Source: JAKZSU01 sp047517485
GTDB taxonomy: Bacteria; Pseudomonadota; Alphaproteobacteria; UBA7887
Direction of reading: 5' to 3'
Assembly: GCA_047517485.1 (NCBI GenBank)
Contig: JAKZSU010000245.1
Location: forward strand, 1-16,179
DNA length: 16,179 bases
The notes below the pieces were generated by a model, which ran no database searches, had not been told where the DNA came from, and was given only the letters and a program-made list of their open reading frames with translations. A program made the position numbers and the translations under genes. Shown in pieces: positions 1 to 7,342 of the stretch (within the stretch, counting starts at the first letter, position 1; each line of letters begins with the position of its first letter).

Positions 1-98
1 TCCGCACACGCCGTCTCCGACACGAACCACGCGTCGAATTCAGTCAGGGTGCGCGGGTAGTCGACCCCGCCTTCGGGATGGGATGCCGGGTTCGCCAT
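1..98 (-). CDS. IS1595-family transposase, N-terminal fragment cut by the window edge
   Basis: Reading the minus strand from an ATG at 98 gives 32 codons that stay open to the window edge. The segment YPRTLTEFDAWFVSETACA matches the start of IS1595-family (ISXO2-like) transposases, which open with a Y-P-R-(T/N)-L-x-E-F motif followed by a short acidic stretch and a cysteine just before the R-W-P-x-G-F and zinc-ribbon region. The zinc ribbon and the DDE catalytic domain would lie outside the window, so intactness cannot be judged. An in-frame TGA at 114-116 and the absence of another in-frame ATG/GTG/TTG between it and 98 leave 98 as the start. No strong ribosome binding site is visible. The assignment rests on about 20 residues, so it is probable rather than certain. 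Confidence 0.66.
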   Translation of the reverse strand, partial: MANPASHPEGGVDYPRTLTEFDAWFVSETACA

Positions 99-135
99 CC
101 CAACATATTGACATCACGAGAGCGAAGTGGATACC
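1..135 (-). mobile_element. Left part of an IS1595-like insertion sequence, with probable terminus near 115-135
   Basis: The transposase start at 98 lies only about 37 bases from the stop codon of the AsmA gene (136-138). IS elements of this family usually carry a short non-coding lead of about this size before the transposase. Read on the minus strand, the lead begins GGGTATCCACTTCGCTCTCG, which is a candidate terminal inverted repeat. The partner end is not in the window, so neither the repeat nor an 8-bp target duplication can be confirmed. The exact boundary is inferred. Confidence 0.5.
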
Positions 136-3100
136 CTATTCGGCGAAAACGCCCTGGACGTCTACGTCGTACCCCGGGTCATGCCAAGGTCCGGTAATCC
201 CAACCGGAATGGGAATCCCCGCCAAAACGTCGTTGCCGCCTTGACCCACGAGACTGGCCACCAGCTTCGCGGTGACTTGGTAATCGATCATCCGCGGCGG
301 CATCGGCACCAACCCGGCGCCTTCGACACGGAGCAATGGCGCCAACATCTTGAAGTCCCGATTGTCGATGACACCGTCGACGATGACGAAGGTCCCGCCG
401 AGCTCACTGAAATCGGTATTCTGCGCTTCCGGCGGCTCGTTACCGAAGTCGAGATCACCGACCCGGCGCAGCGTTCCGGCAAGATCAATCCCCTCGATCG
501 CGCCGTCGGTGAAGCTCACCATGCCATCGCCGTTTAGTGAACTAACAATCTGGTGCTCGGTCGCCCCTTGGGCTTGTCCCCTGGCGGCGAATTGCATAGT
601 TCCGCTGAGCTGATCGAAATCGGCGAAGGTGGCCAGCAAGGGCTTGGCTTGCAGGCCGTCCGCAGTCAGGTCGTAGTTCAGGCCGAGGCTGTCACCGGAG
701 CCGTCAACCGACGCTCGGCCGACAATGGTCCCGCCGACAAGCCGCAATTCGTTGATGACAGCCGTGAGCAACCCGCCGGACAAGGTCACCTCGGCATCGA
801 GCGCGTCGATCGTCAGGTCTCGATAAAGACCGTTGGCGGCGACGACACGGATATCCGCGATCGCCGAGCCCAGGGCGGACGCGTCGATCGGCTCATCGCT
901 CCAATCGCCGGGCTCGGCGATTGGAGCGGGTTGACCGGCCGTCGCCGGCGCGGACTCGGATGCCGCCTCGGTTGCAGGCGGGGGTTCGGGCAGATAGGCG
1001 TTGAGGTCGAGCTGATCGATGGTAAGCGCCGCTTGGACGATGGGTATATCGCCCGATCCATCGTAGCTCCCGGTCGCCGAGGCCTTGAATGCCGCGCCTT
1101 CTATCACAGCGCTTTCGAGCGCCACTTTTTCGCCGTCCGCAGCGAGATGGGCCTGTAATTCGAGCGAGCCTGGATCGCGCTGGCCGTCGGGAAACGGCTG
1201 GCCCAGCCACGCCGCGAGTGCGCCGACGGAGCCGATATCGGCGTACAGGTCGCCGTCAAGACCAGGAACCGGCTTTTGTTGCACCGCGCCCTTGTAGCCC
1301 GCGTTGACCAGCGCCGAGGCGAGAGAAAATTCGATGTCGAAACGATCGCCCGCCAACACCTTGGGAAGCGGATCGAGAGTGAGTCCGACCTCGACCCGCT
1401 CGCCCTTGTAGACCGCTATCGCATTCAGCGCGGGGCCAGAATCGATGCCGGGCAGCGACGCCTTTACCGAAAGGTCGGACAGCCCGGCCAATGTTTCGTC
1501 CGCCGCTTCAATCGCGGCGAGCGCCATATCGACATTGGCGGTCAATCCGGCGACCAGGGCGCGCGCGCTTTCTCCCCGTCCCTTCGCGGCGATGGTACCG
1601 GTCGCGATCCCGGTCATCGGCAATTCGACACCGGCAATCTCCGCCAACCGTCCCAGCGCCAAATTGGCAATCGTAAAGGCCGCATCGACGCCAAGATCAT
1701 CGCCCGATCCGTCAACGGTGAGCGAGCCGTTGATACCGCCGCCGTAAAGCCCGAGCTCAGCAAGATCGAGCCGATGGGTGCCGCCGTCCATGGTCACGGC
1801 AAGATCGATGGGCTCAACTTCGTAGCCCATGGCGCGCACTTGCCCAACCTGCACCGCAATTTTGCCGTCGACGGCGCGCAACGGCGCCAGATCGAACGGC
1901 TCGGTCGAAAGGGCCGCCAAAGGGTCGCCGTTGTCTTCGGCGATGTCTTCGGCGATGTCTTCGCCGATGTCGGTGGCTACCTTCGATTCTTCAGCCGTGT
2001 CCTCGGCCAATTCCTCTTCCGTCGCGACGGCTTCCACCGGCGGCGGGAGATACTTGTCGATGTCGAGCGAGTCGGCTTTAAGGGTGAAATCGATAATTTT
2101 GACGTCGCCAGATACATCGAGACTGCCCGACGCCTCGGCATTCAAACCGTCCCCCACGATGGTCGCTTCCGACAACACCACTTTTGGGCCGTCAGCGCTC
2201 AGCGCCGCGTGGACCTTGAGCGGCCCGGGGTCGGGCTGGCCCGCGGGTAGCGGCTGGTCGAGCCACGCCGCGAGCGCCCCAACCGAACCGATATCGAGAT
2301 CGAAAATGCCGTCGAGGCCGGGAACCGGGTGCTGCTGCACCGCGCCTTTGTAGCCCGCGGTGACGAGCGTCGAGGTGACCGACACCTCGACATCGAAACG
2401 ATCGCCGCCGAGCACTTTTGGCAGGGGATCGAGGGCGAGCCCGACCGCCACCCGTTCGCCTTTGTAGACCGCCGTCGCATCGAGTGTCGGCGCCGCGTCG
2501 AACCCCGGTAGCGACGCCATGAGCGTGAGTTCGGACAGGCCAGCCATCGCCGCTTCGCCGGACTCGACTCCGGCGAGCACGAAATCTATCTCGGCGGTCA
2601 GGGCGGCGACCAGTGCGCGTGGATTTTCGCCCCATCCTTTCGCGGCAACGGTTCCTGTCGCAACGCCGGTCACCGGCAACTCGGCGCCGGCCACTTCGGC
2701 CAGGCGCGCGACCGCAACATCGGCGATGGCAAATGCGGCATCGACGCCGAGACCATCTTGGGAGCCATCCATTGTAAGCGAGCCGCTGATATCACCACCG
2801 TAAAGCCCCAGCTCGCCGAGCACGAGCCGATGAACGCCACCGTCCATCGTCATCGCGAGATCGATCGGGCCGACTTCGTAGCCCATGGCGCGCACCTGAC
2901 CGATGCGCACCGCCACCTTGCCCTGAATGCCGCGCATGTGCGCCATATCGAACGGCTTGGTCGGTAGGCCAGCCAAAATGTCGATATCGCCGGCCGCCTC
3001 GGCGACCTCCGTCGGGCTCGCATCCGTCGCATCGGTCGCATCCTCGGTCGCCGCGATCGGCTCGGCGGGCGGCGGAAGATAGCGGTCGATATCGAGGGAT

Positions 3101-5214
3101 TCGGCGTCGAGGACGAAATCGATAATCTTTACGTCACCCGACGCATCGAGGCTGCCCGACGCCGTGGCGTTCAAATCCTCACCCGCGATCGTCGCTTCCG
3201 ACAACACCACCTTGGGGCCGTCGGCGGCGAGCGCCGCGTGGATCGCGAGCGGACCCGGGTCGGGCTGGCCATCGGGCAACGGTTGACCGAGCCAGGCCGC
3301 CAGGGCGCCGACAGATCCGACATCGAGATCGAAGACACCGTCGAGACCTTGCACCGGCCGCTGTTGAATCGCGCCCTCGTAGGTCACCGAAATAAGCTTG
3401 GAAGCAACCGACAGATTGACCGCGAAGCGGTCTTCGCCGAGAATAATCGGCAGGGGGTCCGTATCGAGAGTAAGATCGACGCGTTCGCCGTTATAGACCA
3501 CGGACGCGGTCAAACTCGGCGCCGCCTCGAACCCCGGAAGCTCGAGCGACAGAGTGACTTCCGAGACCGCGGCAAGCGTCGCGTCCTGGGTCTCGACTCC
3601 GCCGAGGCTGAAATCGAGTTTACCGGCCGCGCTTTTCGCCAAGCCGCGCGCGCTGGCGCCCTCGCTGCGCACCGCGAGCGTCCCGGAGGCGATTCCGACC
3701 ACCGGCATATCGATCGCCGCCGCCATCGCCAACTCGGCCACCGCAATCTGGTCGATGGAGATGGAGGAGTCGACGACGACACCGTTGTCCGATGGGGTCA
3801 TCGTCAGAAAGCCGGTGACCGCCCCGCCATAGAGACCGATTTCATCGATCAGTACGCTCAAGGCGCCATCTATGACGTCGAGTTTGACGTCGATCGGCCC
3901 GACCTCGTAGCCCACCGCCGAAAGGCCGCCGAGACGAATCGTGATATCGGCCTCGGTGGATTGCAGCGCGGTCAAATCCAACGGATCGTCGGGAATCATC
4001 GCGAACAGGTCTTTCGGCGCGATCGGTGTCGATTCATCGGCGGGCGGCTCGGGCTCGGACGTTGGCTCGGACTCGCTCGCGACCGGCGCCGGTGGGGGCG
4101 GCGGCAGATAACGATCGATATCGAGTTGGTCGCCCTCGAGCGCGAAAACGATCTTGGTCAAGTCACCGTCGAGCTCGAAGCTGCCGGTCGCGGTCGCATT
4201 GAGCGAGTCGCCCTCGATCATCGCCTCGGTCAAGGTCACCGCGGATCCTTCGGCAGCCAAGGTCGCCGTGAGTTTGAGCGGACCAGGATCGGGTTGTCCT
4301 TCGGGCAAGGGTTGGCCGAGCCATGCCGCCAAGTCGCCCACCGAGCCGATATCGAGGGTCATCGAGCCGTCGAGGCCGGGCACCGGGGCCTGTTGCACCG
4401 CGCCCTCATAGCCCGCCGAAATGAGTGGTGAGACCAGCGACGCGTTCAAGGTGAAACGTTCGCCGGCGAGCGCTCGGCCGAAGGCATCGACGAGAACCTC
4501 GACGGTAACCGCCTGGCCGTTCACCGCCATGGTGCCGGCCAAGGTGAGCGGGTTTTCCGGCGCCGGCGCGGCGAGATCGATCGAGATGTTCTCGGCCCTC
4601 ACAGCTTCATTGCCGGCGGCATCGCGGAAACTCATGGCGCCACCTTCGATCCGGATCGATCCGACACGAATTTCCGGCGGCGCAACCGATTTTGGCGAAG
4701 CCGCGCTACCCTGTCCTCCGGCCGCGGAGCCAGTTGGCGCTTGCGCGCCGCCGATATCCCAGTTTGGCCGCCCGGCGACATTAGCTTCGAGCCAGATTTT
4801 CGGGTCGCTGATCGTCATCGACTCGATGATCACCGCGCCATCGATCAATGCCAAGGCATCGATGCTCATGTCGAGGGCACCGATTGTCACCATATTATCG
4901 GCCGCCGCCCCCGGCGCATTGGCGAGGCGCACATCGCCGACCACGACATGGACCGGCGGAAACAGGCTCAACTCGATATCGCCGGCGATTACTAGATCCC
5001 GTCCGGTGGCGTCCCGTGCCGCCGTGGCGATACGATCCTTGACGAAAGCCGTATTGGCAATGATCGGGACCGCGGCGATAACCGCGATCGCCAGAACCGC
5101 CACGACACCGACAATCCAGAAAAAAATCTTCCTGACCTCAATCCTTCCGTCGATCCGTCGTCTAATGTTTGCGGCTTTCCCAATGTGGCCCCCCTGGGCT
5201 GACGTGACAAGCAT
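136..5214 (-). CDS. Giant AsmA-family protein with four tandem internal modules
   Basis: AsmA-family proteins are inner-membrane-anchored periplasmic proteins implicated in envelope biogenesis and, for the larger members, in lipid transfer between membranes. Here a short basic lead precedes one membrane helix (from FFWIVGVVAVLAIAVIAAV), then the typical AsmA N-terminus ATGRDLVIAGDIELSLFPP. The C-terminal part has the family ending MVSFTDGAIEGIDLAGTLRR and a G-x-P-V-x-(I/V)-TGPWHDP-type motif. Between them a module of about 343 residues occurs four times, each with GSVGxLAAWLGQP and a YLPPP-type motif followed by a Pro/Glu/Ala-rich linker. At about 1692 residues it is far longer than E. coli AsmA (about 617) and longer than YhdP or TamB. 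The start is uncertain: ATG at 5214 is the nearest conventional in-frame start before the membrane helix, but it lacks a clear ribosome binding site. An ATG at 5334 is also in frame. The family usually starts M-R-K-(I/L), and here the matching position reads V-R-K with a GTC codon. The C-terminus stops abruptly next to the IS end and may be truncated. Confidence 0.9.
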   Translation of the reverse strand: MLVTSAQGGHIGKAANIRRRIDGRIEVRKIFFWIVGVVAVLAIAVIAAVPIIANTAFVKDRIATAARDATGRDLVIAGDIELSLFPPVHVVVGDVRLANAPGAAADNMVTIGALDMSIDALALIDGAVIIESMTISDPKIWLEANVAGRPNWDIGGAQAPTGSAAGGQGSAASPKSVAPPEIRVGSIRIEGGAMSFRDAAGNEAVRAENISIDLAAPAPENPLTLAGTMAVNGQAVTVEVLVDAFGRALAGERFTLNASLVSPLISAGYEGAVQQAPVPGLDGSMTLDIGSVGDLAAWLGQPLPEGQPDPGPLKLTATLAAEGSAVTLTEAMIEGDSLNATATGSFELDGDLTKIVFALEGDQLDIDRYLPPPPPAPVASESEPTSEPEPPADESTPIAPKDLFAMIPDDPLDLTALQSTEADITIRLGGLSAVGYEVGPIDVKLDVIDGALSVLIDEIGLYGGAVTGFLTMTPSDNGVVVDSSISIDQIAVAELAMAAAIDMPVVGIASGTLAVRSEGASARGLAKSAAGKLDFSLGGVETQDATLAAVSEVTLSLELPGFEAAPSLTASVVYNGERVDLTLDTDPLPIILGEDRFAVNLSVASKLISVTYEGAIQQRPVQGLDGVFDLDVGSVGALAAWLGQPLPDGQPDPGPLAIHAALAADGPKVVLSEATIAGEDLNATASGSLDASGDVKIIDFVLDAESLDIDRYLPPPAEPIAATEDATDATDASPTEVAEAAGDIDILAGLPTKPFDMAHMRGIQGKVAVRIGQVRAMGYEVGPIDLAMTMDGGVHRLVLGELGLYGGDISGSLTMDGSQDGLGVDAAFAIADVAVARLAEVAGAELPVTGVATGTVAAKGWGENPRALVAALTAEIDFVLAGVESGEAAMAGLSELTLMASLPGFDAAPTLDATAVYKGERVAVGLALDPLPKVLGGDRFDVEVSVTSTLVTAGYKGAVQQHPVPGLDGIFDLDIGSVGALAAWLDQPLPAGQPDPGPLKVHAALSADGPKVVLSEATIVGDGLNAEASGSLDVSGDVKIIDFTLKADSLDIDKYLPPPVEAVATEEELAEDTAEESKVATDIGEDIAEDIAEDNGDPLAALSTEPFDLAPLRAVDGKIAVQVGQVRAMGYEVEPIDLAVTMDGGTHRLDLAELGLYGGGINGSLTVDGSGDDLGVDAAFTIANLALGRLAEIAGVELPMTGIATGTIAAKGRGESARALVAGLTANVDMALAAIEAADETLAGLSDLSVKASLPGIDSGPALNAIAVYKGERVEVGLTLDPLPKVLAGDRFDIEFSLASALVNAGYKGAVQQKPVPGLDGDLYADIGSVGALAAWLGQPFPDGQRDPGSLELQAHLAADGEKVALESAVIEGAAFKASATGSYDGSGDIPIVQAALTIDQLDLNAYLPEPPPATEAASESAPATAGQPAPIAEPGDWSDEPIDASALGSAIADIRVVAANGLYRDLTIDALDAEVTLSGGLLTAVINELRLVGGTIVGRASVDGSGDSLGLNYDLTADGLQAKPLLATFADFDQLSGTMQFAARGQAQGATEHQIVSSLNGDGMVSFTDGAIEGIDLAGTLRRVGDLDFGNEPPEAQNTDFSELGGTFVIVDGVIDNRDFKMLAPLLRVEGAGLVPMPPRMIDYQVTAKLVASLVGQGGNDVLAGIPIPVGITGPWHDPGYDVDVQGVFAE
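540..4560 (-). repeat. Four tandem copies of a ~1.03-kb AsmA module (boundaries approximate)
   Basis: The codons for the anchor motif L-D-G (in PVPGLDG or PVQGLDG) recur with plus-strand coordinates of about 4366, 3337, 2308 and 1252. The spacings are 1029, 1029 and 1056 bases, or 343, 343 and 352 codons. Each copy carries GQPLPxGQPDPGPL or a close variant (the last has GQPFPDGQRDPGSL), then a (D/N)x(D/N)xYLP motif, an acidic or proline-rich linker, and, except in the last copy, AVGYEVGPID or AMGYEV(G/E)PID. In copy 4 that motif is degenerate (GLYRDLTIDA). Copies have diverged at many positions while keeping motif order and length, so this is an old in-frame amplification. Confidence 0.88.
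1932..1967 (-). repeat. Three 12-bp tandem repeats in an AsmA linker
   Basis: The plus strand shows TGTCTTCGGCGA twice and then TGTCTTCGCCGA, back to back. On the coding strand this gives the acidic run E-D-I-A-E-D-I-A-E-D in the linker of the third to fourth module. The 12-bp unit preserves reading frame when copy number changes. This linker accounts for the nine extra residues of that module spacing. Confidence 0.85.
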
Positions 5215-5422
5215 GCTTTCGACACACGGCCAATTGATTTGCCAATATGCAACCACGCCTTGATCGAGGATCGAGCGCGATGTAGCGTAACCGGCTGAGA
5301 ACATAACGAAGGCGGACAACGCCTCGTATTGCAATGTCCGAGGTTACCACCAGCGGTCGGGTTATTCGTTGTAAGATTGGCTCGGCCAAATGCGTAAAAT
5401 ACCGGCAGGGAGGGATAGCCGT

Positions 5423-6676
5423 ATGAAAGGGTTTAGGACACTGGTAATCGCGCTCGGCACGATCGCGTTTACCGCCACGTTGGCGAGTGCCGACACCACC
5501 GATGTGACTTGGAAAAGCAAAGTCAGGGTCGCCAAGACCGGCGCGCATTGCGCCGACGATCCGAATTGCATGAACCGCTACCATCCGGATATTCCGCAGA
5601 TTCAAACGGCGAATCCGGGTGACTACATTACCTTCGAGACGCGGGATGCGTTGGATTCCGACCTTACGTTGGACTCGACCGCCGACGACTTGAGCGCGGT
5701 CGATCTCAACCTGGTCCATCCGATGACCGGGCCGGTGCATATCAACGGCGCCAAGCGCGGTGACGTGTTGGCGGTGACGTTGATCGATATCGCGCCCGAC
5801 GAGTTCGGCTACACTTTGATCATTCCTGGGTTCGGTTTCCTTCGTGATTTGTATACCGAGCCCTTCTTCGTCGGTTGGCGGACCGCGCGAGACGGTGCCA
5901 CGTCCGACCAGATGCCGGGCATCCGAGTTCCCATGGCCGGCTTCATGGGCTCGGTCGGCGTGCTTCCCGGCGGCCCCGAAGTCGCGGCGTGGAAGGCCCG
6001 CGAAGGCGCCCTGGTCGAGGCTGGTGGTATCGCGTTGATGCCGGAACCGACCGGCGCCCAGCCGAGCGCGGTTTGTGGGCCGGGCGGCAGCGCCGCCGCC
6101 GATTGCCTGCGCACCATCCCGCCGCGTGAGAATGGCGGCAACATGGATGTGCAAGCGATGCAGGTCGGCACCACGTTGCTGCTACCATGCTTCGTTGACG
6201 GTTGCGGCCTGTTCGTCGGCGACGTGCACTTCGCCCAAGGCGACGGCGAGGTGTCGGGGACGGCGATCGAGATCGGCGCCGAAGTGACGGTGGTGACGGA
6301 AATCCGTAAAGGCGGCGGCGCCCACATTAAGGGTCCGCATTTCGAGGGTGGCGCCCAGCTGAAAAACATCGCACCGACGAAATTCTATGCCACCGTCGGG
6401 TTCCCGCTCAAGCCCAAGGGCGTGATCCCGCCGTTCATCGCCTATCTCGATGGCGGACAGATCGCGGGCCTGGAAAACTTCAATGAAGATTTGACCCTGG
6501 CCGCTCGCGCCGCGTTGATCGATCTGATCGAATACATCCAGCGTGAGCACGGCTTGAGCCGCGAGCAGGCGTACATCTTGACCAGTGTGGCGGCGGATTT
6601 GGTCGTCGGACAGGTGGTCGACCTGCCCAACTATGCGGTCTCGGCGATCCTCGATTTGAGTGTGTTCGAGGACTAG
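5423..6676 (+). CDS. Exported acetamidase/formamidase-family protein
   Basis: The family (FmdA/AmdA) hydrolyses short-chain amides such as formamide or acetamide to the acid and ammonia; the substrate of this member is unknown. Family hallmarks are visible: NLVHPMTGPVHINGAKRGD near residues 92-110, IIPGFGF near 128-134, ENGGNMDVQAM near 225-235, and GDVHFAQGDGEVSGTAIE near 260-277, the most diagnostic stretch. The 417-residue length is close to the usual ~400 plus a signal peptide. The start at 5423 follows AGGGAGGGA at 7-8 bases and yields a 23-residue signal peptide ending A-S-A, so the enzyme should act in the periplasm, unlike the cytoplasmic characterised formamidases. An in-frame ATG at 5390 would put an unlikely polar extension before the signal. 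The gene is divergent from the AsmA gene and ends at a hairpin terminator. Confidence 0.88.
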   Translation: MKGFRTLVIALGTIAFTATLASADTTDVTWKSKVRVAKTGAHCADDPNCMNRYHPDIPQIQTANPGDYITFETRDALDSDLTLDSTADDLSAVDLNLVHPMTGPVHINGAKRGDVLAVTLIDIAPDEFGYTLIIPGFGFLRDLYTEPFFVGWRTARDGATSDQMPGIRVPMAGFMGSVGVLPGGPEVAAWKAREGALVEAGGIALMPEPTGAQPSAVCGPGGSAAADCLRTIPPRENGGNMDVQAMQVGTTLLLPCFVDGCGLFVGDVHFAQGDGEVSGTAIEIGAEVTVVTEIRKGGGAHIKGPHFEGGAQLKNIAPTKFYATVGFPLKPKGVIPPFIAYLDGGQIAGLENFNEDLTLAARAALIDLIEYIQREHGLSREQAYILTSVAADLVVGQVVDLPNYAVSAILDLSVFED

Positions 6677-6700
6677 CCGGCACGGCAATGATGGAAAACT

Positions 6701-6732
6701 GGCCCCCGGCTTCGGCTGGGGGCCATCATTTT
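6701..6732 (+). terminator. Hairpin terminator after the amidase gene
   Basis: GGCCCCCGGC at 6701-6710 pairs with GCTGGGGGCC at 6715-6724 (one G-T wobble) around the stable loop TTCG. It is followed by ATCATTTT. It lies 25 bases after the amidase stop codon and ahead of the ATG at 6742, so it separates the two genes or lies in a leader between them. The U-tract is short, so termination may be partial. Confidence 0.72.
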
Positions 6733-6741
6733 CTCAGTACC

Positions 6742-7338
6742 ATGATCAATAGAAGAACCGTCTTGGGCTTCGGCATCGCCGGCACGGCGTGGCTGGTCGG
6801 CGGCGGTCACACGCCCTATCGGCAATGGACGGTCTATCGCAAAAAGCATTTGCTGATCGGCACCTGCAAAGCCGACATACCGAGCTATCCGCTCGGCAAA
6901 CGCATCGCCACGACGTTGGCGGAGTATCTGCCCGAGAGCAAAGCCCGGGTGAGCCGCGCGCCGGACCAAAATCGCCTCGCCAGCCTGCTCACCACCGGCC
7001 AGATGCACGTGATCCTATTTTCGCGCGCCGACGTGGCGGCGTTGGCGACCGGCACCGCCCCCTTTGGCGATTATGGCCCGACACCGCTTACCGCGCTGTT
7101 CCGATTTGCCGATCATGTGTTGGTGACCCGACCGGACTTTCCCGATCGGCACGCCTGGCTGGTGGCGCGAACCTTGATCGAGCGCATCGATGATTTCGAC
7201 GATGCCGGGCCGGCGCTCGCGGGATCGCTGCCGGTGCCGCCCCATCCCGGCGCGCTGGCGTTCGCCGCCGGCGAGCCCGAGCCACCCCGGCCACCAGCAA
7301 TCGACGAGCCCGAGCTACCGCCCGACCACGGGCATTGA
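6742..7338 (+). CDS. Short TAXI-like periplasmic solute-binding protein
   Basis: The 198-residue product begins MINRRTVLGFGIAGTAWLVG, an export signal with a twin-arginine-like pair. It continues with LLIGTCKADIPSYPLGKRIA near residues 37-56, similar to the I-G-T-x-x-x-x-x-x-Y-P-L-G start of mature TAXI-family TRAP receptors, and a ...LPVPPHPGAL motif near 163-172 like the H-P-G-A motif near the end of TAXI proteins. Full TAXI receptors have about 320 residues, so this one lacks roughly a third, probably from the middle. It ends in a proline- and acid-rich tail. No Shine-Dalgarno sequence precedes 6742. An in-frame ATG at 6688 would place the terminator hairpin inside the gene and is less likely. 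It converges with the DctP gene, leaving four bases between them, and no TRAP permease is nearby. Ligand unknown; the family call is moderately sure. Confidence 0.6.
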   Translation: MINRRTVLGFGIAGTAWLVGGGHTPYRQWTVYRKKHLLIGTCKADIPSYPLGKRIATTLAEYLPESKARVSRAPDQNRLASLLTTGQMHVILFSRADVAALATGTAPFGDYGPTPLTALFRFADHVLVTRPDFPDRHAWLVARTLIERIDDFDDAGPALAGSLPVPPHPGALAFAAGEPEPPRPPAIDEPELPPDHGH

Positions 7339-7342
7339 TAAG

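Noticed and set aside
1276..2250. Long plus-strand open frame (324 codons) opposite the AsmA gene
   Set aside because: It is a shadow of the repetitive GC-rich AsmA coding strand: Arg-rich, no recognisable motif, and similar antisense frames recur in each module.
3238..4431. Long plus-strand open frame (397 codons) opposite the AsmA gene
   Set aside because: Same cause as above; its sequence is the reverse reading of AsmA modules 1 and 2, with abnormal Arg/His/Asp composition.
5162..6154. Minus-strand open frame of 330 codons spanning the divergent promoter region and the amidase
   Set aside because: It is antisense to a well-conserved amidase gene, overlaps the AsmA 5' end, and has no family features.
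7320..7333. Small hairpin (GCCCG-ACCA-CGGGC) at the end of the TAXI-like gene
   Set aside because: The stem has only five pairs, lies inside the coding sequence and lacks a T-tract on either strand, so I do not call a bidirectional terminator.
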